Positions 11,834 to 22,459 of a stretch of DNA of 30,195 nucleotides are shown here, piece after piece. Source of the DNA: Daldinia sp. FL1419 (Eukaryota > Ascomycota > Sordariomycetes > Xylariales > Hypoxylaceae). The notes beneath the pieces were generated by a model. That model made no database searches. It saw only the letters and a program-made list of their open reading frames with translations, and had not been told where the DNA came from. Each line of letters starts with the position of its first letter. The stretch's first letter is position 1. The stretch lies in NCBI GenBank assembly GCA_025201765.1, contig MU623595.1, positions 1 through 30,195 of the forward strand, read 5' to 3'. Position numbers and translations under genes: made by a program.

Positions 11834-13127
11834 GAACACTAATAAGCTGTCGGATTCGTGCTTGAATTTATTTTGAATTGGGACGCAGCCGTTTGAATGA
11901 TATATCCGAATTCTCCCTCCCACACGTTGAGGAGAGAGCGTTTGTATTTGAATGGGTTTTAGAGGCTGCGGACGAAACGCTGGGTCACGGACACGCGTTG
12001 GAGTAAAACGGGGTTTACCACCATTGTCGGATGTAGCTTTTCCCACTTTGTAAAGCTCTTTTCTACTATTATTCACGCGGTGGCCGGCTAATTGTTTATT
12101 GTCTTTTTTTATATCTTATTTCTTCCCTTCCCACATTCTCTGACGATGACCGGGTCGTTCCGGTGCGGCGTGTACAGAGAAACAGAAAGCCTCTTTCGTT
12201 GCCCTGCAGATGGTTTGCGGCGGAAACGTTCCTTTTCCGTCTCCCCCTCTTCGAAGCATATACGTATATTTAGTTGAGTCGGCGCGTCAGGGCAACTTGG
12301 ATGGAAAGCCTTGTGGACGAAAGGGATTTTAACGAACGTCACGCCATTGGTTCACGGATTCCAGGAGATGGGTGGTTAAGCTCTGGTGTCAATCAATGAA
12401 AGAACATTATTTAAAAGACTTGTGTGTGCGTGTTGAAGGTGCTGCTGTTGTGTACAAATACCCAAGAAACCGGTTGCGAAGTGTTAGGTTGGTTCTTTTT
12501 GGGGAAAGTTTTTGGGGTTTTTTTTTTTTACAAGTCTTGGTCTGAAATTTAGGATTAGAGGAGAATCCTAAGTATATGTATTACAAATCTTGTCATTGTA
12601 CTAGTTGTCCCTGGATGAATTGTAATATTATGTACTACGTCGATCTATAGGCTTGGTAAACATCTTGATGTATGGACAGTATATAAACCATAATGCAAGT
12701 TTAGTGTCACTTATTAATAAGTGAATAGTATTACTACAGTAACCTTTCTCGATAAGTATATTAAGATCAACGTCTTAGTCGTCTTTTTTCCCTCGGCTTA
12801 CAATTCTGGGTATCTTATATCTCAGTCTCACCTGCCAGACTACCTAAGTTCTTTAACCAACGGTGAATGGCTAATACTAGGACTCTTGCAAGACCAACAA
12901 AATCCCGACAACCCTGATGAGCGTTGCGACGAAGTACAGCGTACTATAGTTTCCGCTCCTACCATCATCCCGATACAAGTATTGGAGAAATTTGTCATAG
13001 ACATGGGATGACCCGCAAAAGCCCATGTCCGCCTGTCGTAACTTGTAGCTCGTTCACCCGTGAACCTTTCTTCTCATGACAACAATGGCATCATAACCAT
13101 AATAACAGTGCCGCACACAACGACCCT
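11834..13127. other. intergenic between convergent sho1 and spc19
   Basis: This region lies between two converging genes and should hold their 3' untranslated ends. A 96-codon frame at 12721-13011 begins only with GTG, lacks any recognised motif and is not called. No RNA gene or repeat of note was seen apart from T runs near 12520. Confidence 0.5.
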
Positions 13128-13769
13128 TCAAGTCGCCGCATCCAACCTCTTCTTCAACTCGCGCTCCTTCTGCAAGACCTCGAGCTCCAACCTCTCCACG
13201 CTATACTGCAGCGCCTGCTTCTGATGCGCCCGGAGCTTTCCCTCCGTCTCGGTCCTGCGTCTCGCGGCCCCGCTGCTCGGCCCCTTTCCCTTGCTGCTGC
13301 TGCGCGCGGAAGCAGGACCGGCGCGGGACGAAGAAGAAGAAGAAGAATGTAACCGCCCCTGCTGCAGTTCCGAACGCGCGCGTAGGGTCTCGATGCGCCG
13401 CTCCGCACGCTCGATATGTGCGTCGGCGCGGTCGAGGAGCGTGGTTATGGCGGGCCCGATTTCGTCGCGGAGGGAGGATTCAGCGGCTACGAGGGCGGGT
13501 TGGGGGATTAGTTCGTAGTGCTGTGCGGTTTGTTAGTCTAGTCGGTGGGACATATGGTAGGTGCCTAGGCAGGCAGGTAGGCAGGATAGATAGATGGGAA
13601 TACGCACGCGAACGCTCTTAAGCACGTTGACGAGGCGAGGGTAGTCGGATACCCCGGTGCCGAGGGTAGAGACGGAGGATTCGAGGAAGGAGAGGGAGCT
13701 GCGCAGGGCGGCTACGCAGTCCCCGTACGTGGCCGCGTTAGTGGATGTTGTTGTTGTTGTTGTCGCCAT
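13128..13769 (-). CDS. spc19: DASH complex subunit Spc19
   Basis: Exons 13769-13608 and 13520-13128 (minus), split by an 87 nt phase-0 intron with donor GTGCGT and a GACTAAC branch site; 555 nt, 184 residues. The N-terminus has a Thr run, then CVAALRSSLSFLESSVSTL and GVSDYPRL, the family signature, followed after the splice by HYELIPQPALVAAESSL and a long charged coiled coil interrupted by a Ser/Gly linker (about residues 109-133). Spc19 belongs to the ten-protein DASH/Dam1 ring, which couples kinetochores to microtubule plus ends. The intron contains a copy of the dispersed TAGGTGCCTAGGCAGG-like motif. The coding part is GC-rich relative to the surroundings. Intact. Confidence 0.9.
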
Positions 13770-14328
13770 TGGGGGTGGCTAATTGTTTGGGTTTAAAAGG
13801 GAGGATGGGATGATTATAAGTTGCAAGTTAGTTTTTAAGCTAGTGCGCAGAGAATTTTGTGGCGATTGGCTTTCGTTGCGCATAATGCGACGACACAATT
13901 GTAGCTTCCTTTTGATAGCTTGGAGTGTTTACTTTGTGCAGATCGACATGGTGTAACGGCAACTAGTAATTAGCAAACTATTGCGGGGCGGAAATATGTG
14001 GGGCACTACGGCTGTTACTATTATGCTTGTAATGTTGAGTCTAGATAAAAATAATAGAGAGATAGATCAGACTGGTTTTTAACTTCCGTCTTACACAACA
14101 TACATTTCGCATAAATTCAAATTCCGTTAATATCCCGACGACTTCACAGCGGTTAAACCAGCTTTTTCTTGTGAAAAAAGGTTGGTTTTGCCGTTGGACC
14201 CCTTCAATAATTGATGGTACAACCTAACCGTAGGTTGCAGATTTCGCATCAAACCATAGTAAAACATTAGACAATATAAACCAGAATGCTGGTAATAAAT
14301 AAATTATAAGTAGTAAATCAACTAAGTA
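13770..14328. other. intergenic, spc19 promoter; core/accessory boundary
   Basis: No gene seen. The end next to 13769 must carry the spc19 promoter. Beyond it the recognisable housekeeping genes stop and the decayed and accessory genes start. Confidence 0.5.
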
Positions 14329-15247
14329 CTACTTCGGGGACTGAGAGTCAAGTGCGGAATAAACGATACTTCCGCGAAATAACATAAATGCCAATATAAA
14401 TCCTCCTATTCCAAAGCCACCTTGAACATCTTGTTTAATAGCCGACCATCCAACAGCAATAACGAGAGAGGCCAGGAAACATAGGCATCCAAATATAAAG
14501 TATAAAATAATCTGATGCTTCAACATATTCAATCCCCCTTCCTACGGACCTTCCAGTCACTTGGCATGGCGTTAACTTTTGTCGTAGTTTCTTCGGTATC
14601 ATTCAATACAAATACGGAAGCACACTGGCATGCATTGGGTTCTCGAAGAGGCATACCAGAATGCTGGATCCAATTGGGAGAACCAGATGCGCGGACATAG
14701 GATCATAATGGTATTAGTTTTTCATCCCCTTAGGCGGTAGGTATAGATGGCTTGGAACGTATGGTAGTGATTCCTGACCGATGTATGTCGAACTGAAAAA
14801 ATGAATTGATAGATTGCCTAAAATAATCTTGGAATCCCATACCTGAGCGAATTCGATTGCCTTTACTCTTCTCATCCAGGTTAGGGGGGGCCTTCGGCGA
14901 TTGGGATGATATACCATGCGCAGCATTGAAAAGGAATCCTGATCCGAAATTACAGTGCAGACTTCCTGATTGTATAACTTTGTATACCATTCGGAAGAAT
15001 GGTATACAAACAAGAACTTAACAATGCTCCTTTTTGAGACTTATTCCGGGGGCCAGGCGGCATTTCCCAGGTTGCCAGTGGTTAGGTACTTGTGAGCCAA
15101 ACCCGCGGTAGGTAACTTTAAGTCGAGATCTAAATTGCGCCATACCTTTGAAATCTTGCTCTTGTTCAACATATTGGTTGAGGCCAGATCGTGAGACTCG
15201 ATGTCGCCCGAATCCCTTCTCCCCGCACCATAGTTCGCTAAAATCAT
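14329..15247 (-). pseudogene. decayed membrane-protein gene of unknown function
   Basis: Several minus-strand pieces look protein-like but are not joined by a clean frame. The 3' piece (14532-14329) has two hydrophobic helices and DVQGGFGIGGFILAFMLF, a C-terminal pattern I associate with large uncharacterised fungal membrane proteins. Directly upstream another frame (about 14700-14536) reads into SDWKVRRKGD and a stop. Further upstream, 15247-15041 ends in LTTGNLGNAAWPPE and a stop, and a piece from 15010 to 14843 reads LTWMRRVKAIEFAQ, with a plausible 50 nt intron at 14842-14793 after it. Stops and frame changes between pieces, plus a perfect inverted repeat at 14979-15010, point to decay. 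A multi-intron functional gene cannot be fully excluded. Function unknown. Confidence 0.42.
14979..15010. repeat. perfect 14-bp inverted repeat, 4-nt loop
   Basis: TTTGTATACCATTC (14979-14992), loop GGAA, then GAATGGTATACAAA (14997-15010). The arms are perfect complements. It lies inside the decayed membrane-protein gene. Confidence 0.85.
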
Positions 15248-15771
15248 TTTGGGATTATCAAGGGCACCTGGTTGACTTTCGGGATAATCATCGTATGATC
15301 GAAGACCGCATCCCTATTCTCATTAGATACATTCGCAACTCTACGCAAAATAATTACTTACACAAGTCCAGGGTAGACGCCCCGTCCTCGGCTTGGGTCC
15401 TTTGCCGCTTACCTATACGTGTTGTCATGTTATTGAAGCGAGCTCAGCCGGAATCAAGCCGTGTGATTGGCATAGGACCGAAGGAAGCCCGCTCAATAAA
15501 AGCTAGTATATTTTCCTTGAAGTTATTGAACGGTTGGGCAGGTATTATTAGTCAACTACATCTACTGCCTAGTGGTCACTCCATGCCAGTTCCCTAAAAG
15601 CCATGGGTTTCCTAAATACCTGACATATAGTATCAATTACGAGACATAATATGTACCAATTGTCATATTTTGTTGCAAGCGTCTTAGAAGGATTTGCTAG
15701 CGATAATGATATTATTTATAGGGTATTTCTTCACTACTTCAACAGTGGGCTATGTCAGGGTTCTATCCTGT

Positions 15772-15808
15772 GCTACATATAGAACAAAGGACTTGTTCTA
15801 TATGTAGC
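15772..15808. repeat. perfect 16-bp inverted repeat, 5-nt loop
   Basis: GCTACATATAGAACAA (15772-15787), loop AGGAC, TTGTTCTATATGTAGC (15793-15808). The arms match at every position, which would give a strong hairpin or cruciform. No gene or terminator context is evident. Confidence 0.9.
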
Positions 15809-16337
15809 TGCCCTTAGCCATAGTTGTAGATAGGTTCCTCGCGGAATAACAAAGTTGTTTCCTTGCTTCTTGGTCCACCTCGTGACAGACGGCGCTAATC
15901 TACGAGTCTATTTCATCTGTTGATAGAGCACGCAACTCTTTTCTGATAGCTGGATTATCACAGATCGTGCCTGACACCCTGGGAGAGATGACCGAAGGTG
16001 AAGCAGTAGTAGCTGGAAGTGCCAAGATCTGAAATAACATAGTTGTGGTATACTAAATTTATTTCACGGACTGATGAATGAACAATAGAAAATAATTTCG
16101 TCAGGAAAAGTAGTATGCAGTTTGTGATAGTTGTGCGGCATCCTTTTATCGATGATTACTCAAGTAGACCGTAACACCCCTGATATTATATGTCGTATGT
16201 ACCTAGGTAGGTAATAACGCTTAGATGAGTGGTGAAACTCGATAAAACAGGGTGATCTCGGCATACATCGTTAGCACAAGATTAAAACAACGGCAACAGC
16301 CTACTTAGTAGGGCCTTTATCCTTCCGCCCATTAACC

Positions 16338-16403
16338 ATTATCAATCATTAGTAACATTTTATCACAACTGCGAGTAAGAGTTGTGATGGAAGTCTTGAT
16401 AAT
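16338..16403. repeat. nested inverted repeats
   Basis: The inner pair ATCACAACT (16362-16370) and AGTTGTGAT (16380-16388) is flanked by an outer pair ATTATCAA (16338-16345) and TTGATAAT (16396-16403). All arms are perfect. The outer arms sit at unequal distance from the inner ones, so the fold would contain an asymmetric internal loop. Confidence 0.6.
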
Positions 16404-17368
16404 GATAGGTATATAACGTGAAGATAAATTTGAATATTCCGAAGAGTTTGATCGAAAAAATTTCCGACGTTATTGTGTTCCGTCTCGTGATTTGGCGTCT
16501 CTTTTACTACACTTACTCAGGTACTTTTCCTCTCAAAGCGACTGGTGCAGGGTCAACACAGCCTGGATACCCATTTACACTAGATTAGAAAATATACCGT
16601 ACTCTACCGGACTTTAACGAAATAGTGGATTATAAGTAGTTCCTATTTTTGTCAATACGAGTTATTCTGTATCAGTGTCATGTTTTAAATCAGCTACCAA
16701 GCCGGCGGATTACCGATTTGGTAACATGGGCCTTGAGGTCCCCTACTATTGATCTCTCCTCATAGGTTAAGGTGAATCGACCAGGGGTAAGAATATGAAA
16801 TTTATCCAACAGGGCGGTCCTTTTTACACCTCGTGGTAACCCAACCTGCCAACGTTACCTAGGCACGGAGTGGAGTATAAGGACCCACGCCGACTGCCGA
16901 AGGTCGCTTCGGTCCGCGAAATACAGCGAACCCTCAAGTACCATTCTAATCACGATAGCTAAGAAGGTAGGTACCTAGGAAGCTATAATCTTCGGTTATA
17001 GAGCTAGCTAAGTTAATTCGGTAATTTTACAGCAAGAGACACTGAAATTTCCGTGCATAGTATAAATTATAAATCTAATCTGTCGATTGGTTTGGTTCAT
17101 TAACAACCTGGATCCCGTCACCTAATAGGGATACTAATTACCATATTTGGAACTAAACTTGAAAAACCGCGTTGGTAATTGGTTGGGGTATAAGTGGGTG
17201 GAATTTGCTTAATTGTGGCACTCTTGCTCTTGTCTCCTTTCAAATTCCCATCCGGTTAGATAACATGCTTCTCGTGGTCTTTCTATATGCCAAACTCAGT
17301 ATCAAGGTTGGTTCTCAACTTGACTTGCTTCTCCAAAAATACGAGTAGAAATTACAATCCCGAGAAGA

Positions 17369-18270
17369 TTATCGATATTTGTCATATACATTGTAAACTG
17401 TCGCTATAATTGCCCCCGGAATTGCGATGAGAACTGAGGGGAGGATTTGCACACCAGCTCTTGCCGCAGAACTGCCAAGAACGGCATGAAAGTAGACAAG
17501 AAGAAAGAAAAGGACGCGATACAACAAGGCCGAGTTGAGGAATGTGATGCCGAAAATAACACATGAAGTCTGATTTGCGAACAGACGCGGTGGTACGACA
17601 GGCTCTTTTACCCACCCGGTAGCGAGGCCGACCAAGCCAACGATAAGGGGCGTCACTACATTGGCTGAATACCAACTGTACTTAGTATCACTATACGTAA
17701 GGGCGTAGAGGATGGAGAGTGTTGAACCGACTAGTATATAATTTCCGCCGAAGCCGATGCGCTTTATCTTCTGAATAAACGAAATTTCCTTATTGTAACG
17801 CACTTGAAGAAAGAGGAATATCATAATCATTGCGGTACCGCCCACCTGTTCCAGGATATTAGATTCAAGACCTAGGCATAGTTGATGAAGTCTTCAAGAG
17901 AATGCAATACCTACAGGGAGACTGATCCAGAAAACCCATCGCCAGGTGGTATAGGTTACGATCTCACCACCGACACCAGGACCCAAAGCCGTCCCTACGG
18001 TATATACGAGAAATACAATAGCAATATAATTTCCTCGTTCTCGGAGAGGTACCAAGTCTGACACGATAATGTCGATAATGATATTGATGCCGCCAGCGCC
18101 GATTACCTGCACTGCACGGCCAGCAATTAGCATAGAATCGCTAGTAACACCACCAAAAATATCGCTGCCGGGAGTAAAGAAGAATATGATGGTCATAGTA
18201 TCTCATCTACGTCCGAATATATTGGCTAGCTGTCCAAAAAGGGGTTGGACGACAGCGCTGTTACCTTGGT
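17369..18270 (-). pseudogene. truncated MFS transporter (DHA2-like) pseudogene
   Basis: The minus strand encodes the front part of a 14-helix fungal drug-transporter type: NSAVVQPLFGQLANIFGRR, then a TGA stop at 18203-18205 where relatives have Trp (a TGG-to-TGA change), then GRAVQVIGAGGINIIIDIIV, LVPLRERGNYIA and GPGVGGEIVTYTTWRWVFW. A 69 nt intron (17914-17846) still splices cleanly to VGGTAMIMIFLFLQV. The second exon runs through KEPVVPPRLF and AVLGSSAARAGVQILPSVLI and stops at 17369 just after DKYR, where family members continue for several more helices. Nothing downstream restores the missing part. The internal stop and lost C-terminal third make this a pseudogene; the TGG-to-TGA change is what RIP would produce. 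It faces away from the intact MFS gene at 19510. Confidence 0.85.
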
Positions 18271-19509
18271 TAATACAGAAAGAATGGTATATTGAATTGG
18301 TGAATAGTGCATCTGGGTTAGAAAAAACTCCTTGAAATCCATCTACCCTGGAATTAACCCATACGCTAGGTACAGTTATTCTTCTATGGATAGCATAGCT
18401 TATAAAAATATTCCAAATATCTCGTCCGGAGGTTGGTCCGTACCAGCAACCAATTAGGATGGATCTGAGGGTTGGAATAGTAGCGTATTCTTTATAGCTT
18501 AATTCTCAATGATTACCTCTTGAGAGGTATCTATCCTATCCTTTAGGAATTCCTAGACGTTCCCGATGCTAGGGAGGATATCTGAAAGTATTATAATATT
18601 TGTGCGATGCTTAAATAGCATGTTATAGTCCCTCATACTATGTTCCTAATCTTTAAAGGCTTTTTATGCGTAGGTAGTTACTGATTAGAGAACGAGCTTT
18701 GAAAAGGGGTTAAAAGTGGGCCCACACGAGGAAAAACTCTACCTTCTACAATATAAGAAAGACTTTGCTACGAAGAATTATATCTTAAACGTGATATTCT
18801 ACGATGTGATATAATAACGAGATTACCAAGATCGACCGAGAGGGCAAGGAATTAGTTCTGGTACACAACCGCTCACATAGAATTTGAGGCTAGACCGGGC
18901 TAATGCACCCTCTGGAGCGAATGTTCGAGGCAAGGTCGAGGAAGGGTCGAGCTCTCGACCCTACGTGGTCCCTGGATACCTATTTAGGGAGGTAGGTTAG
19001 TTCATTAAATGGTACCCCGCTCATAACAGCAATCCAGCAGATATCTCCCCACGGGAAATCGATAAGATCGCGATGCCTAAAGGTGGTTGGTTACAAACGT
19101 CAGCTTCCGAGCCGATAGGGTAGCAACCGCGGGGTAGATGCAACCCAAGACTCATCTAACGCAATCACCCTTAAATAACATGCAAAGGGAGCCTATAGAT
19201 ATCAGCGTAAATCTATCTCGGCATAGCGGTCATGCTCGGTGTGTAATATAAAATTCGAGATAATTCGGTAGTAAGCTTTAACCTAGATACCTACCTACCG
19301 ATCTAATATGAAGAACGACAGCACTTGGGATCTACCGAGTGTAAATATTCAGGATGTATCAAGTAGTTTATTTTTGCAGGGGACGTATATACAAAACCAG
19401 CCGCGTCCCCGTCGAGGTGCTTGGGACATACAGCTAAGCTCCTTTATTTTCGAATAGCATCGCGTTTGTATGTATATTGCTCTACTGTAGCCTTTTGAAA
19501 TAAGCAGAT
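18271..19509. other. spacer upstream of two divergent MFS loci
   Basis: No gene seen. The right end must hold the promoter of the intact MFS gene. Short inverted repeats are present, for example AGGGTCGAG and CTCGACCCT at 18943-18962 around a 2-nt loop. Copies of the dispersed CCTAGATACCTACCTACC type motif lie at 18990-18998 and 19281-19299. The first exon of the MFS pseudogene may have lain in 18271-18400 but is not readable. Confidence 0.5.
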
Positions 19510-21673
19510 ATGGCTCGTAGGCTTGTTGGCAGGACTCAAAACCGCAGTACGCATCTAGTGCGAAGCCACGCGCATGAAGGAGACATTCCCGGAACCGTCA
19601 ACGTCCAAGCCATCGGTACGCAGAGCCCTCAAAGTTTATATAATTCTTAACGGCTGATAATTAGTTCAACAGAAGGGGATGATTCTTATAATGGACAGGC
19701 ACTTTTTCCTGTGCCCGCTGAGGACCCCAACGATCCTTTGCAGGTATGTTCCCGGTCTATGAGTCTATATGAGAATCGGGGATCGTTGATTTACAAGTAC
19801 AATGATCTTATAGTGGTCGAAGTCTAAGAAGATCGCGATACTATTAATCATTTGCGCCTATTCTTTCCTCGGCAATGCGGCGCTCCTAGGTCCAGGCCCC
19901 TATTTAACACTATGGTCGGAACTATTCAATATTACCACCGCGGAAGCATCGACGCTGATATCGTACCCGAATCTCGCATACGGATTCAGTTCTTATATCC
20001 TTGTGCCCTTGTATCTCAAATTTGGAAGACGGCCTGTGATGCTTGGGTCATTGTTAGCTGTGAGTCTATGTTTGCATTGAGAGTGATTCCCTTTGCTAAC
20101 TCCTTACGAAGTTCATTGCAGGTGTTGCGGGATGTTCTCGGGCCAACGACTTTGGTGGACTGATGGTACGTATTATGATCAACTACCTTGGGACAACAAT
20201 GTTGAATCTTGGTCGACGACTAATAACCTTGATATAGTACGTCCGATTATCCCCTGTTATCCTATACGAAATCCCCGAGACCCGAAGGACGGGAAGATCT
20301 CATAATTGGAAGCAAATAAAGATAACGGCTAACGTACTATAATTACTAGGGCAGCAAGAATAATACACTGTTTTGGTGCTGGCATTTGCGAAGCTCTGCC
20401 GGTTCAACTCGTGGCCGACATATTCTTCCTCCATGAGCGGGGAAAACATATCGGCTATTACACATGTATGAAAACGAACACCAGGAAAGCATATAGAGTT
20501 CCTGCTAATAGTTTGAACAGTCGGCATGTGTTTTGCCGCCATGTCGACGATCCCGGCAGCGTATATGCTACCGACCAAGTACTCCTGGCGACTGTTCTTT
20601 TATGTCATTCTCGCCTTCGCTAGCGCGCTATTCATTCTCACGTTCCTTTTCGTCGAAGAATCATCCTACGATCGAGAAGCGCACATGATACCCGACACTT
20701 CCATAGACCGCTCGGACGATGCAGCATCTAACGCCCACGAAAAGACTAAGGAGTCGGTTCTCGAGCAAGCGACTAGTATGCCACAACGAAAATCATTCCT
20801 ATCGACGCTTCGTCCTTGGGGTCGTGTCGATCCAGAAGTCCATCTTCATACGTTTCTATGGCGACCTTTTACCTACTTTTTAGTTCCCCAAGTTCTATGG
20901 GTCATCACCTCCTTCGGAACCGTCATAGGGCTTGGTGCACTGGCCTTCAACTATGTGTTCCCCATCAAGATCACAGCGCCTCCGTACAATTGGTCAGAAG
21001 TATGCAAAATAGTTTATTCCAATCGCGGTCAAGAAACTTCATTAATAACTTCTTACAGGCTAGCTCTGGTGTTCAGTCACTCGGGTCGCTGCTCGGATTC
21101 CTCCTTGCGCTTCCATTTACCTCCTCGTCGGATCGACTAGCGGGATACCTAACGAAACGTAATAATGGCATTCGCGAAGCTGAGATGAGATTAGGGGTCA
21201 TGCTACCAGCGATGATAATAGGGCCGGCGGGTTTAGTAGTTTACGGGCTAACTGCAGAATTCAACTTACACTGGATAGGCTATTTTATCGGATCTGGCCT
21301 GTCGTCCTTCGGCGGCTACTTTTATTACTGCTTTACGTTGGCATACGCCGTCGACTCCTATAACAGCGACACGTCTGAGATGCTTGTTGCGATAAATGTT
21401 GGGAAGCAGGCTGTCAGCTTTGGCCTGGGCTATGGCGTTCTCGATTGTATGAATTCGTTATTGATTTTCGTTATTGATTTATCTTAGTTGACACGAGGAA
21501 AGATCGCTGACCTTTTCCACCTAGGGGTAACACAGAGCGGCTATGCAGCCATAATCGCAGGAGCATTTGGTGGTGTGTTCTTAGCGAACAACTTGATGCT
21601 TATCGTGTTCATGCTGCGCGGAAAACAGATTCGGCGATTCATTTCCAAGGCTAGGACTAAATATGGTTTCTAA
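19510..21673 (+). CDS. MFS transporter (DHA1-like), eight exons, intact
   Basis: Exons: 19510-19615, 19673-19743, 19814-20059, 20112-20169, 20355-20465, 20521-20999, 21059-21446, 21525-21673; 1608 nt, 535 residues, all junctions in frame. The cytoplasmic N-terminus ends in EDPNDPLQ, followed by WSKSKKIAILLIICAYSFLG and GPYLTLWSELFN. The MFS loop motif LKFGRRPVMLGS lies at about residues 127-138, then CEALPVQLVADIFFLHERG, YSWRLFFYV, a charged central loop (about 230-280), WRPFTYFLVPQVLWV and a C-terminal half with GYFIGSGLSSFGGYFYYCF. About twelve helices fit the drug:H+ antiporter-1 group. Substrate unknown. Intron 4 (20170-20354, 185 nt) is the least typical: it uses donor GTATTA and acceptor GGGCAG, which restore MVPRIIH. 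Intron 7 ends at 21524, making WVTQSGYAA. Simple frame reading would wrongly call this gene broken. Confidence 0.85.
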
Positions 21674-22459
21674 GAGATACAGATATTTGTATTATACTTT
21701 GAAAATAGGGCGCGGGTCCCCTATCTGTTCTACTTATTAGAATGGTTGAGCGCATGCCCTAAAGGGACTAAGGGATTAAGGAAACGGGCGATAAAAATGA
21801 AAAGTTTGTAAGGTGCAGGTACTTGTAATTGGAGAGTGAACATTATGAAAGATATAAAAACCTTTCTGGGAACCTCCCCACATCTGGAGTTTCTTCAAGA
21901 ATCGACGCACCTATCCATTCGTCTTACTGGTAGCTCTAGGCCTTGAAATATCAGTGTTTGTCGGGACGCATTGAGTATTATTACGACAAAGTTTACGACT
22001 ATAAGATGTGCACGTTTCATCAATGCATCCAACCATACCTGCTTCTAAGGGAATAGGGTTGCTCTTCGTTTGGCTTAACTGCGGCTCTGCAGAGCAGTTA
22101 TGCGGCGGAAATGAAATAGTTATAATCGCACAAAGACGTAGTTCACCACTATGAGGGTCCGGTGGGTAGGTAGTAAAGGCTTTTATGTCCTTTAAGATCT
22201 ATAGGATGGTTAATGAACAATCAGAACGTTTAGAATTCATATCGCTTCCTGTCATTGGTAAGTATTATACCTAGGTAGGGAAGACTATTTATACACCTAC
22301 TTGGCACGCTCATACTACTGAAGGGATCCCTCATCATCACCAGGTCAGCTGCTTTTAAAAGCAGATAACCAGGTATTCAGTGTCTTCAATAGATCTGTAT
22401 TCCATTAGACATACCTTTCTATCACTGGATACCTAAGATACGATATTTTATAAGCCAAT
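21674..22459. other. intergenic between MFS gene and Zn2Cys6 ORF
   Basis: No coding frame of interest. It holds a 16-base perfect palindrome CTGCTTTTAAAAGCAG at 22349-22364, about 100 bases before the Zn2Cys6 start, and motif copies TACCTAGGTAGGG at 22268-22280 and GGTGGGTAGGTAG at 22161-22173. Confidence 0.5.

Larger units (their letters stand above)
15248..17368. other. gene-free spacer with inverted repeats
   Basis: No gene could be supported. A plus-strand frame at 15148-15597 (149 codons) partly overlaps the decayed minus-strand gene, has no known motif and is not called. The spacer carries two notable inverted repeats (15772-15808 and 16338-16403) and two copies of the TACCTAGGTA motif (16199-16215 and 16964-16979). 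Confidence 0.5.

Noticed and set aside
12721..13011. 96-codon plus-strand frame between sho1 and spc19
   Set aside because: Begins only with GTG, no motif, and lies in the expected 3' flanks of two convergent genes.
15148..15597. 149-codon plus-strand frame
   Set aside because: No recognisable domain, overlaps minus-strand pieces that look more protein-like, and no splice partners were found.
20060..20354. Apparent frameshifts that would make the intact MFS gene a pseudogene
   Set aside because: Alternative GT-AG sites (acceptor at 20111, donor at 20170, acceptor at 20354) restore the family sequence in frame, so the lesions are not needed.
22349..22364. 16-base palindrome CTGCTTTTAAAAGCAG as a regulator-binding site
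   Set aside because: One such palindrome is roughly expected by chance in 30 kb; recorded as a sequence fact only.
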